Below are positions 1 through 8,306 of a DNA stretch of 64,000 nucleotides, in pieces. Source of the DNA: Aeriscardovia aeriphila. GTDB taxonomy: Bacteria; Actinomycetota; Actinomycetes; Actinomycetales; Bifidobacteriaceae. Under the pieces are notes generated by a model that was not told where the DNA came from, did no database searches, and saw nothing but the letters and a program-made list of their open reading frames with translations. The stretch is from assembly GCF_002259595.1 (NCBI RefSeq), contig NZ_MWWU01000005.1:1-64000 (forward strand), in the 5' to 3' direction. A program made the position numbers and the translations under genes. Positions within the stretch are counted from its first letter, which is position 1. Each line of letters opens with the position of its first letter.

Positions 1-1242
1 AGCGCAGCTACGAACGCTGGTAGTGCGGCTATGAACTCAGCCAGCGCGGCTGTGGCTACTTCATTTACTGTGCGCAACCTTCCTGCTCGTGTGGTGTTGC
101 CCCACTTGGAAAAGTGGCAGCGCGTGGTCACGGTGGGCGACTCGGTGAACGAAGGTTTGTGGGACCCTGTCGACACGAGCTTGGACATGACCACTTTCGA
201 AAACCAGAGTGCGCATAATGAAACTCCGCTTTTCGGCTGGACTGACCGGCTTGCCGGTCACCTTTCCGCTCGTCGAGTTGAGCAGGGCCTGTCTCCTGTT
301 CTGTATGCTAATCTGGCGATCCGCGGCAAGCTGATCCGCTACATCGTCGAGCAAGAGGTTCCTCAAGCGCTGGCACTCAAGCCCGACCTGGTAATCATGG
401 ACGGTGGCGGTAACGATATTTTGCGCCCTGGCCACTCGCTGGACCGCATTATGGCGTATATCGAGCATGGTGTTCGCCAGATTCGCGAGAGCGGCGCCGA
501 CGTGATTTACTGCCTGCCTAACCAGCCGCCGAGCGAAGAGATGAACTATATTCGCGGCACCACCTCCGACTATGCCACGCGCTTGTACGAGCTGGCCAAC
601 AAGTTGGATATTTACCTGTGTGACACGTGGGCTTACCCCAACCTTGCGGACCCGCGCTTGTGGAGCCAGGACCTCATCCACCCATCTCCCGAGTGCCATG
701 AGAGGCTTGCTCAGATTGCTTTGCGCGGGCTTGGTTTGGACCCTGACCCCGCCTGGCAAGAGCAGCTTGACCTTCCTCTCCCGCCGGCGCCTTTGAGTTT
801 GACCGCTCGGGTGAAGCGCAATTCGAGTTGGATTAAGGAATATTCGATTCCATGGATCGAAAGGCGTTTGAAAGGTGTAAGTTCCGGCGATGGTCGCCAT
901 GCGAAGAGGCCGTACCTCATAGAAATGCCTGCTAGCCAGCCGCATCCGGGCTCGCTTCTGATTGCCAGTGCGACGAATTCTTCTGCAAGCATTGACCCGA
1001 CGAGCCCTGCTTATGGCCCATCGGCTGCCGGGTGGGTGGACCTTGCTGCGGGCGATACGGAAGTGACGCAAAAGTCGACCGAAGCTTTGCGCGCTGCCCA
1101 AGACGGCGCGGCGACAGGCGCTTCTCAAGCTGGTGTAGCGGCGGGCGCGGCCCCAGCCGATGAGCCGACCAGCGCCACCCAAGGCGCCAAAACCGCAGAA
1201 AACCTGCGCGCCGCTGCAGCTGCGACCACTTTGTTGATGTAA
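1..1242 (+). CDS. SGNH/GDSL-family hydrolase (5' end probably outside the window)
   Basis: A predicted SGNH hydrolase, a family of esterases and lipases acting on acyl or acetyl esters. The GDS nucleophile block (VVTVGDSVNEGLWD) lies near residue 45, the GGND block (MDGGGND) near residue 135, and the C-terminal DLIHPS block gives the catalytic Asp and His. The frame is open to the first base of the window and an ATG at 31 sits inside a continuing Ser/Ala/Asn-rich stretch with no clear ribosome site, so I treat the gene as starting upstream. The last ~120 residues are Ala/Thr-rich low complexity with no domain. No signal peptide is visible, though the true N-terminus may be missing. The substrate cannot be told. 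It ends 19 bases before the next secreted cell-wall gene. Confidence 0.8.
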   Translation, partial: SAATNAGSAAMNSASAAVATSFTVRNLPARVVLPHLEKWQRVVTVGDSVNEGLWDPVDTSLDMTTFENQSAHNETPLFGWTDRLAGHLSARRVEQGLSPVLYANLAIRGKLIRYIVEQEVPQALALKPDLVIMDGGGNDILRPGHSLDRIMAYIEHGVRQIRESGADVIYCLPNQPPSEEMNYIRGTTSDYATRLYELANKLDIYLCDTWAYPNLADPRLWSQDLIHPSPECHERLAQIALRGLGLDPDPAWQEQLDLPLPPAPLSLTARVKRNSSWIKEYSIPWIERRLKGVSSGDGRHAKRPYLIEMPASQPHPGSLLIASATNSSASIDPTSPAYGPSAAGWVDLAAGDTEVTQKSTEALRAAQDGAATGASQAGVAAGAAPADEPTSATQGAKTAENLRAAAAATTLLM

Positions 1243-1261
1243 CTGAAGGAAAGTGACGATC

Positions 1262-2794
1262 ATGTCAAAGCAATGGACTCCTCGCACTTTTGTGAAGCAC
1301 AGGCGTTGGAGAGTGGCAATTGCAGCCCTCGCTACCTTTGCCTCCTGCGCAACCGCCTTCGTGGGCACAACCCGCAAGGCGATCGCACTGGAAGTGAACG
1401 GCAAAACCCAGCAAGTAGTGACCTATGCTTCCAGCTTGCAAGAGTTCTTGAATGAACAGGGCATCGATCTCAAAACCCACGATCAAGCGATTTCCAGTTC
1501 TGGCGAATGGTTGAGCGACCATGCGGTGGTGAAGGTACGCGAAGCCTTCCAGGTCACACTCAACATTGACGGCCACCAGATTCCTTACTGGACGGTTGCC
1601 AAGTCGGCGAGCCAACTGGCCAGTTACTTTGACAATGCGCATAAAGACGCAGTGAAAATCACAGTCAATATTGCTAACGTGTACCAGCAGCTGACCGGTG
1701 GAGTTGTTATTGACAAGCCAGGCCCAGTTACGGTGATCTGGGATGGTAAAGAGTCGGTGGCTCCCGATGGCCGCCTGCCCGTCGCCTCGATTTTGGATTC
1801 CAAGGGCATCACTTTGAACAAGGATGACCGCGTCAGCGTCGAAAATGGCACGGACTCGACTGGCAAGCAGGTCACGATTCTTCGCGTCCAGCGCATCACC
1901 TTTGGGGAGATTACCAGGACGATTGCCATTCCCTTCTCTACCGTGAAGGTGGAAGACCCGAACTTGGAGGAAGGTGTTCAGCAGGTTCGTCAGGCGGGTG
2001 CTGACGGTTCGAAGGCTGAGCGTTTGCGCGTGACCTATGTGGATGGTGTGGCTGACCAGTATCAGCTGCTCGATTCGACGGTGACCAGCCAGCCGACGGA
2101 TGAGATTATTGCGGTGGGTACGAAGAAGCCGACCCCACCCGCTTCTGACTCGTCTGATTCTGGCAATGCGGGTAATGCCGCTGACTCTGGCTCGACGGGC
2201 TCGGATAGTTCGAAGGGCTCGTCTGATCAAGGTCAGAAGGGCAATTCGGGCAGCTCGGATAACTCGGGCGATAAGGGTAACTCCGGCAACTCCGGTTCGG
2301 GTAATGACTCGAACCAGGGCGGTAACTCCGGCAACTCCGGCAATTCTGGTAACTCCAGTAATAACGGGGGCAATGGCGGTAATGGGAACTCAGGCAACAA
2401 TGGTTCCCAGCCTGATAAGCCGTCGAATCCACCGGATAACGGCGGTAACAATGGGGGCAACAATGGCGGTAACTCCGGCAATGTGTTGCATTTGAGCCCT
2501 GCCGAAGCCCAGTCGCTTGCTCGAGGTATGGCTCGTGATTTCTATGGGTGGGGTGACGACCAGTTCGCCTGCCTGCTCACCTTGTGGAACCATGAGTCAG
2601 GCTGGCGTTGGGATGCGGATAACCCGTACTCGGACGCCTATGGTATTCCACAAGCTTTGCCAGGCTGGAAGATGGGTGAAGGCTGGCATGATAACGCTCA
2701 AGTCCAGATTTCCTGGGGTTTGGGTTATATTCGTGGCCGCTATACCAATCCGTGTGGTGCGTGGGACTTCTGGCAGAGGAAGAAGTGGTACTGA
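1262..2794 (+). CDS. Rpf-like secreted cell-wall hydrolase with DUF348/G5 and lysozyme-like domain
   Basis: A secreted protein of about 510 residues in the resuscitation-promoting-factor style. It has a signal or anchor segment near residues 15-45, ubiquitin-like DUF348 repeats, a G5-like region near residues 205-280, and a ~110-residue Ser/Gly/Asn-rich linker. The C-terminal ~85 residues are lysozyme- or transglycosylase-like, with a probable catalytic Glu in WNHESGW. It probably cleaves peptidoglycan glycan strands outside the cell. The ATG at 1262 is chosen because AAGGA at 1246-1250 is well spaced from it, while the in-frame GTG at 1253 would be too close. The next gene is rsmA, matching the rpfB-ksgA neighbourhood known in Actinobacteria, but ispE, usually next, is not here. 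Confidence 0.85.
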   Translation: MSKQWTPRTFVKHRRWRVAIAALATFASCATAFVGTTRKAIALEVNGKTQQVVTYASSLQEFLNEQGIDLKTHDQAISSSGEWLSDHAVVKVREAFQVTLNIDGHQIPYWTVAKSASQLASYFDNAHKDAVKITVNIANVYQQLTGGVVIDKPGPVTVIWDGKESVAPDGRLPVASILDSKGITLNKDDRVSVENGTDSTGKQVTILRVQRITFGEITRTIAIPFSTVKVEDPNLEEGVQQVRQAGADGSKAERLRVTYVDGVADQYQLLDSTVTSQPTDEIIAVGTKKPTPPASDSSDSGNAGNAADSGSTGSDSSKGSSDQGQKGNSGSSDNSGDKGNSGNSGSGNDSNQGGNSGNSGNSGNSSNNGGNGGNGNSGNNGSQPDKPSNPPDNGGNNGGNNGGNSGNVLHLSPAEAQSLARGMARDFYGWGDDQFACLLTLWNHESGWRWDADNPYSDAYGIPQALPGWKMGEGWHDNAQVQISWGLGYIRGRYTNPCGAWDFWQRKKWY

Positions 2795-2933
2795 TCCGCA
2801 CACTTGATGCGTGCTTTCGGCACGCGCTTCGCGTACACCAGCCGCGCAGTCGCAGGCGCCTCGCACCCACCTCGCGGGTACGTGCACGCTGCTGAGTTTG
2901 TTAAACCGTTGAACAAAGTCATGAGGGGACACA

Positions 2934-3815
2934 ATGAGCGAAAACCTTCTCGCTACCGCTCGCCTACTCGGCGCTGATGATATTCACCAGCTCGCCACCC
3001 AAGCTGGCATCCAGCCCACAAAAAAGCTGGGCCAAAACTTCATGTGCGACCCTCAAACCATTCGCCGCATCGTCACCATCGCAGGCGTCCAGCCTGGCGA
3101 CCAGGTCGTCGAAGTAGGCCCTGGCTTGGGCTCACTCACTTTAGGCTTGCTCGGAGCCGGCGCACACGTCACCACCGTCGAAATCGACCCAAAACTGAAC
3201 GCCCAGCTGCCCCAGACGGTAGAGCGTTTCCAGCCTCAGAATGCTGACAATCTGACGACAGTGTTGAGTGACGCGCTGGCCATCGAAACTGCCGACCAGC
3301 TGCCTGGCATCGACCCTGATAAGCCTTTCGCCCTCGTGTCCAACCTGCCGTACAACGTGGCAACGCCGATCCTGCTCACTTTGCTCGCGCGCTTTTCCAA
3401 CCTGAGCTCGGCGTGCGTGCTCGTGCAATCGGAAGTCGCCGACCGGTTAAGCGCAGGGCCTGGCTCCAAAATTTATGGCGTCCCCTCGGTGAAGTTGCGC
3501 TGGTATGGCGAGGCGAAAAACGCGGGAAAAGTGGCCCGTTCCGTCTTCTGGCCGGTGCCGAATGTCGACTCGTCGCTGGTCAGCTTTACTCGCTGGCCTC
3601 AGGGCAGCCCTCAAGCTCTTCGCGCTCAAGATTATCAGCTCCAAGAACGCACTTTCGCCCTCATTGAAGCCGCCTTCTTGCAACGGCGGAAAACCCTGCG
3701 TGCGGCTTTGCGTGACCAGCTCAGCGCAGAGCAGATCCAAGCTGCGGGAATTGACCCGATGCTGCGCGGTGAAAAGCTCACCCTCGAGCAGTTCGCCGCC
3801 CTCGCCCAAGCCTGA
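2934..3815 (+). CDS. rsmA: 16S rRNA (adenine-N6,N6)-dimethyltransferase
   Basis: RsmA/KsgA dimethylates two adjacent adenines in the 3' hairpin of 16S rRNA during small-subunit assembly, using S-adenosylmethionine. The N-terminal KLGQNF start of the fold, the SAM loop EVGPGLGSLT (residues ~60-70) and the catalytic NLPYN motif are all visible, and 293 residues is a normal length. The ATG at 2934 follows GAGGGGAC. One copy of the dispersed 14-mer CTCAAGATTATCAG lies in the C-terminal part (3625-3638), read as Gln-Asp-Tyr-Gln. Confidence 0.97.
   Translation: MSENLLATARLLGADDIHQLATQAGIQPTKKLGQNFMCDPQTIRRIVTIAGVQPGDQVVEVGPGLGSLTLGLLGAGAHVTTVEIDPKLNAQLPQTVERFQPQNADNLTTVLSDALAIETADQLPGIDPDKPFALVSNLPYNVATPILLTLLARFSNLSSACVLVQSEVADRLSAGPGSKIYGVPSVKLRWYGEAKNAGKVARSVFWPVPNVDSSLVSFTRWPQGSPQALRAQDYQLQERTFALIEAAFLQRRKTLRAALRDQLSAEQIQAAGIDPMLRGEKLTLEQFAALAQA
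3625..3638 (+). repeat. Dispersed motif CTCAAGATTATCAG (in rsmA)
   Basis: Exact copy of the 14-base core of the window-wide motif. Here it lies inside the rsmA coding sequence, followed by CTC. Confidence 0.85.
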
Positions 3816-3938
3816 GGCGCTGACCTCGCGTGCGCTCATCTAGCGTGCGCATACACTAGGACAGCGCCGCTCTCGACGCGCGCCACCACACGAAACCCGC
3901 GATACAGCGGCACTTGTGCACAACGCCACAAGCGCGCT

Positions 3939-5447
3939 TCACTTCTTCGCGCGAGCGCGACGAGCCCAGAAATGTAAGCGCTTCATAGGAATCGTCGAAG
4001 AATCAGACAGCCCGCGCAACACATAGGCTTGAAGCGGAACTGTCATGATAAACGTGACAATATCAGCCACAGGCTGGCTGATCATCACTCCTGTTAATCC
4101 TAAGAAATTCGGCAAAATGAGCAGCGCCGGAACGAGGAACACACCTTGGCGGCCCAAGCCAACCAGCGACGAAATAAAAGTATGACCAATCGTCTGCTGC
4201 ATCATGTTCGACGGCACCACAAAACCGGAGAGAGTGAACGTCAAGCACTGGAAACGCAAGGTTTGCGCGCCAATACGAATCACCTCAGGATCATTACGGA
4301 ACAAGCCCATCGCCGGCTCAGCAAAAGTCGAAACCAGAATCGATGCCAAAGCAAGCCATACCAGCGAACAGCGCACCACAAACCAGTAGCCTTTGCGCAC
4401 GCGCTGGAAGAAATGAGCACCATAATTGAAGCCACACACCGGCTGGAAGCCTTGACCCAAGCCAATCTGAACCTGGTTGAAGAACGTCATAATCCGGCCA
4501 TCAATAGCCATTGCCGCAATAGCAGCATCACCAAACGGGTTCGCAGCAACGTTGACAGCGATCACAGCAATAGAGAGCATGCCATTGCGGATGAGAGAGG
4601 GGATGCCGCCGCCGATCATCTCGCGAATCAAAGGCATATCCGGCTTGTAATTGCTCAGGTGAATGCGCACGATGCCATGATGACGGTTCATCCACAATTG
4701 CAACGCCCACGACGTCGTCTGCGCAATAGCCGTAGCGATACCCGCGCCCAGCAAGCCCATATGGAAGACGAAAATGAAAATCGGCTCAAGAACCATGTTC
4801 AACAGTGCACCAGAAACAATGGCGATCATGGCGTACTTCGCCAAGCCTTGGAAGCGCAACTGAGGGTTCATCACAAAGGTGGTGCAGTACAGCGGCGAGA
4901 CGATGAGCAGCGGGATAGCGTACTCAATGGCCAGCGGCAAAATGGTGGGCGTCGCACCAAAGAAACGCATCAGCGGCGAAACGAGAGCCAAAGCGAGCAC
5001 GCCGATAATAGTAGATAGGCCAAGCGCGGTGAAGAAACCGACGGAAACCAAGCGGCCAGCGCGCTCCACATTCTTCTTGCCCAGCTCTACGGCAACAGTA
5101 TTGCCAGAACCTTGACCAAACAGAAGGCCGAGAGCTTGGAAGACGAGCATAATCGGCATCACAATTCCCACAGCGCCAGAAGCTGCTGTTCCCAGATGAC
5201 CGACGTAGAAAGTGTCAGTGAGTGAGTACACAGTCGAGACGACGTTGGCGAGGATTGCCGGGCCTGCCATGCGCAAAATCAGTGGAGCAAGCGGCGACTG
5301 CGTCATCTCTTTATGCTTGGCGGAGATGCGCGCCATCTTCTCGCTTTTCACAGCCTCAGCTTTCACGGAAACGGCGGCCTTCTGCTCAGTGATAATCTCG
5401 TCAGGTACGCTGTTTTCCTCGCCCACTCCTATCGCCTCTTTCACCAC
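3939..5447 (-). CDS. MATE-family multidrug/cation exporter
   Basis: A polytopic inner-membrane antiporter of the MATE family. Two similar bundles of hydrophobic segments follow a ~50-residue charged N-terminal region. The first bundle opens with a segment reading MAGPAILANVVSTVYSLTDT, typical of the family's first helix, with the FYVGHLG loop next. Members expel organic cations or drugs using Na+ or H+ gradients, but the substrate here is unknown. The start is uncertain: GTG at 5447 has no clear ribosome site, GTG at 5426 is preceded by AAAGAGG at a good distance, and ATG at 5336 starts just before the conserved region. The gene converges on rsmA and is divergent from the DegT-like gene. Confidence 0.9.
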   Translation of the reverse strand: MVKEAIGVGEENSVPDEIITEQKAAVSVKAEAVKSEKMARISAKHKEMTQSPLAPLILRMAGPAILANVVSTVYSLTDTFYVGHLGTAASGAVGIVMPIMLVFQALGLLFGQGSGNTVAVELGKKNVERAGRLVSVGFFTALGLSTIIGVLALALVSPLMRFFGATPTILPLAIEYAIPLLIVSPLYCTTFVMNPQLRFQGLAKYAMIAIVSGALLNMVLEPIFIFVFHMGLLGAGIATAIAQTTSWALQLWMNRHHGIVRIHLSNYKPDMPLIREMIGGGIPSLIRNGMLSIAVIAVNVAANPFGDAAIAAMAIDGRIMTFFNQVQIGLGQGFQPVCGFNYGAHFFQRVRKGYWFVVRCSLVWLALASILVSTFAEPAMGLFRNDPEVIRIGAQTLRFQCLTFTLSGFVVPSNMMQQTIGHTFISSLVGLGRQGVFLVPALLILPNFLGLTGVMISQPVADIVTFIMTVPLQAYVLRGLSDSSTIPMKRLHFWARRARAKK

Positions 5448-5621
5448 ACGCTTATCATCATCTTCAGTACAATTGTGAATTTTTTCTGTTGTTCTGGGCG
5501 CTTCTCGCTACACTGGAAAGTACGTGGACCCTAGTTCGTAGTGCGTCACTGTGAATCTCTCGATCCGCAAGTCCTGCCCGCCCAGTGCCATATCGCACGT
5601 TATGCTGCGAAAGGAAAACTC

Positions 5622-6989
5622 ATGTCTGAGTATCAGCAGAACACCACGCCTGAAACGCTTCACACCCGTCAGCGCTCGTATCGCTCCCGCGCTGAATATG
5701 ACCTCTGCCTCACTCTGGCACAGCGCACAAACACGCATCCTGCAGAGTGGTTCCCAGTTTTTAAGTCACGCTATGGCCTCGAAGCAGTCTATACCGCCAT
5801 TCATACACTGCACACCAACGGCCTGGTTCTCACCCAGACTTTCACAACCTGCACGGCCATCGACCCTATTCTCTCTGCTCAGCTCACGCCAGTGTATGGG
5901 GATATTAACCCTCGCACGTTGAACTTGGATGCGGATCGGCTCATTACGGCTCTCCACTCTGCCCCCGCTGCTGGCGCCCCCGTCTCTCCTACTTTGCGCA
6001 CTTCTTCCAACGAGATTGACACATCACGAGTTCAGGCCGTGGTCATGCAAAACACCTTCGGCATCATCGACCAATCCCACGCGCAAACACTCGCTGCTCG
6101 CGTGCGCGAAACCTTCCCCCAGGCTCTCTTCGTAGAAAATTCGATGTCAACCGTCACCCGCATGGCCCGCAATTCCCAAGGCGAGCCGCTGGCTGACGTG
6201 TCCGCTCATTCCTTTGGTTTCAACAATATTTTGGGCACCTCGTTTGGCGGCGCCATCTGGCTCAACCCCGCCCTCGCCCAGCGCAACGGCGAACTGTACG
6301 ACGCCATCGTGGAACAATTCGCATCCCTGCGCCGCCCGACTCACCGCATCGAAAGGGCAGTGGAAAAGCACGACAAGCAGGATCGCTTCCTCGCCCGCCT
6401 GCCTCAAACATGGGCCAACCGTTTGCGCGCCCGCTGGATTAACACGGGCAAGTACGAGCCAGAGTTGAGTGCTGTTGAGCGGCAGGGTAGTTTGGAATAC
6501 TCTTTGCTTGGTTCTACTGATTGGATTGACACTCAAGCCCGCCTCGCCCTCGACTCACTGGAGGCGAACTTCCAGCGCCGCGAAATGACAGTCTCGCTCT
6601 ACTCTCGCGCTTTCACGGCCCCAGATTATCAGGGCAAGCTCAGCATCCCGCAAGCAGCTTTAGCCTCTGCGGATGGTTCTCGTACTGACAGCGCAGGTGT
6701 TGATAGCGCGAACGCCCAGCCGCTGTTGTATTTTCCAGTGTTACTCAAGGATGCTGCTCAGGCGCAAGCTGCTGTGGATGCAGTGCGTGCAGCGGGTGTG
6801 GCTGCTCAGCATTGGTATCGTCCGCAGCTTTTCCCTGGTGTTATGGATCCGGCGGTGTATAACTTACCCAGCGATTCGCGCAATTTGACGACGACGAAGG
6901 ATGTGAGCGATCGCATTGTGGTGTTGCCGACCAACATCAGTGATGAAGAGGAGAACAAGGCGATCGCCGCTCTGCGCGCGCTCGTCTGA
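5622..6989 (+). CDS. DegT/DnrJ/EryC1-like protein lacking the PLP lysine
   Basis: A protein of about 455 residues that looks like the sugar aminotransferase (DegT/DnrJ/EryC1/StrS) family. The block DINPRTLNLDADRL and the later HSFGF...FGGAIW region match the family's order. In the usual pattern FSFxxxK the Lys forms the Schiff base with PLP; here the aligned position is Asn (N201-N202, codons at 6222-6227), and the pyridine-binding Asp position reads VENSM. Normal aminotransfer is therefore doubtful. The ATG at 5622 follows AAAGGAAAAC; the longer frame back to 5541 has no support. It converges on the FemAB gene, so a cell-wall role is possible but not shown. Confidence 0.65.
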   Translation: MSEYQQNTTPETLHTRQRSYRSRAEYDLCLTLAQRTNTHPAEWFPVFKSRYGLEAVYTAIHTLHTNGLVLTQTFTTCTAIDPILSAQLTPVYGDINPRTLNLDADRLITALHSAPAAGAPVSPTLRTSSNEIDTSRVQAVVMQNTFGIIDQSHAQTLAARVRETFPQALFVENSMSTVTRMARNSQGEPLADVSAHSFGFNNILGTSFGGAIWLNPALAQRNGELYDAIVEQFASLRRPTHRIERAVEKHDKQDRFLARLPQTWANRLRARWINTGKYEPELSAVERQGSLEYSLLGSTDWIDTQARLALDSLEANFQRREMTVSLYSRAFTAPDYQGKLSIPQAALASADGSRTDSAGVDSANAQPLLYFPVLLKDAAQAQAAVDAVRAAGVAAQHWYRPQLFPGVMDPAVYNLPSDSRNLTTTKDVSDRIVVLPTNISDEEENKAIAALRALV

Positions 6990-7072
6990 GAGGGATGCAT
7001 GCGAGCTGCGGCGCTCATTGAGCGAGATGGAGACGAGCGCGCTATCTGTGCGCGCTCATGCGCTCGCGTAAG

Positions 7073-7100
7073 CGCCGCGCGCAAGTGAGCGCGCGCGGCG
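7073..7100. terminator. GC-rich hairpin between convergent genes
   Basis: Perfect 10-base arms CGCCGCGCGC (7073-7082) and GCGCGCGGCG (7091-7100) with an 8-base loop lie between the ends of the DegT-like and FemAB genes. There is no U-tract, so intrinsic termination is only possible. Confidence 0.4.
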
Positions 7101-7120
7101 AAGCCGCGGAGTAATCCGCG

Positions 7121-7134
7121 CTGATAATCTTGAG
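7121..7134 (-). repeat. Dispersed motif CTCAAGATTATCAG (intergenic)
   Basis: Exact 14-base copy on the minus strand, 7 bases beyond the FemAB stop codon, continuing into GCGCGG. It lies at the convergent gene junction. Confidence 0.85.
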
Positions 7135-7141
7135 CGGTAAA

Positions 7142-8182
7142 TTACTGACCGCGCTTAAGCACGACCTTCGCCATGCGCAACAGCCAGTAGAAGCCCTTCT
7201 TAACCGGCACATCACGCTCAGGAGCCTCATGAGTAATATCCTTGACGAACTTCGTCTTGAACTCATTGAGACCCTTGAGTGTTGGCGCGAAATCAGAGCC
7301 AATACCCATGAGGTCATAATCTTTCACACCCTGCTGGCTCAACATGCAGCACTCTGCATACAGCAGCTTATCCGTCACATGAGTGCGGCGAGCATCCGAA
7401 CGCATAGCAGCATAGAAGCGCACAGCGCGAGAATCATACTTGGTTACGATGCTCCAACCAGTGAGAACATCTTCAGTGTTGCGCGCTGCAAACACGCGGC
7501 AGTGCTGCTCGCCGAGAGTGTGAATCATATCCTCATAATCGCGTTGCGGAGCAGGTACGAACCCATCACGAGCGCCTGTTTCCTCCATCACCGCATAGTA
7601 TTCAGAGAAGTCAGCGAGAGCTTTCGAAGTTTCATCTGAGCATACGTCATCATTTTCGCGCAGTGCTTTGCGCACATCGCGGCGGCCTCTGCTCTTCATG
7701 CGCTTCAAAATCTCATCATCGCCGCCGCTGAGGTCAATAATCACCGTCGAATCGTAAGGGCGTGTGGAAAGTACCGGCTTGCTGGAAGGAATTTCAGCGT
7801 CGATGGAATAGCGCAGGAACGCGACCTGGCTATCCGTGCGGTGAATGAAGCTTACCAGCGCGCGAGCCACTTCCTCTTCCGTCTGCGCATCCACGTCGTG
7901 AAGCCAAACGGGGCCGTGGGCAGAACGCAGGAAGTGGTAGCCGTGAGTCAGCATATCGATGAAAGTGATGTAGCCCAGTGTTTCACCGTCACTGACAATC
8001 TTGATATGGCTTAATTCTTGGCCAGCGACGTTCGTACCAAAAGGCCTCCACGGGGTGCGGTCCGTCACAGTTGCCTGGTAGCGAGCCCAAATGGAGGTTT
8101 GCTCCAACGCAATGACCACTCCAGCGTGGTGAGCAGCGTCGAGAAACTCCTGTTCAGTTGCTGGAACAAAAGAAATAGCCAT
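7142..8182 (-). CDS. FemAB-family peptidoglycan bridge aminoacyltransferase
   Basis: A FemA/FemB/MurM-like protein with tandem GNAT-type folds that transfers amino acids from aminoacyl-tRNA to the stem peptide of lipid II to build the interpeptide bridge. The central RMKSRGRRDVRKA stretch and the late TLKGLNEFKTKF block are typical of the family. The ATG at 8182 is preceded by AGGAGGAAG, while the longer frame to 8203 is not supported. It lies downstream of the MurE gene on the same strand with a 124-base gap, so the two could be co-transcribed and together set the stem peptide and its cross-bridge. Confidence 0.87.
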   Translation of the reverse strand: MAISFVPATEQEFLDAAHHAGVVIALEQTSIWARYQATVTDRTPWRPFGTNVAGQELSHIKIVSDGETLGYITFIDMLTHGYHFLRSAHGPVWLHDVDAQTEEEVARALVSFIHRTDSQVAFLRYSIDAEIPSSKPVLSTRPYDSTVIIDLSGGDDEILKRMKSRGRRDVRKALRENDDVCSDETSKALADFSEYYAVMEETGARDGFVPAPQRDYEDMIHTLGEQHCRVFAARNTEDVLTGWSIVTKYDSRAVRFYAAMRSDARRTHVTDKLLYAECCMLSQQGVKDYDLMGIGSDFAPTLKGLNEFKTKFVKDITHEAPERDVPVKKGFYWLLRMAKVVLKRGQ

Positions 8183-8306
8183 GAAACTGTACTTCCTCCT
8201 CAATAATGACGGGCGTGCGGCAGCTCGGGCGAGCTTGCCGACTCGGGCGAAGGGCTGTGTTTGTGCGACCAGCGAGCGACGCCGAACTCAGCGAACCTCG
8301 CAGAGC

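Noticed and set aside
61-1404. A 447-codon minus-strand frame over the SGNH gene
   Set aside because: Arg/His-rich composition with no domain, fully overlapping a gene with clear GDSL motifs.
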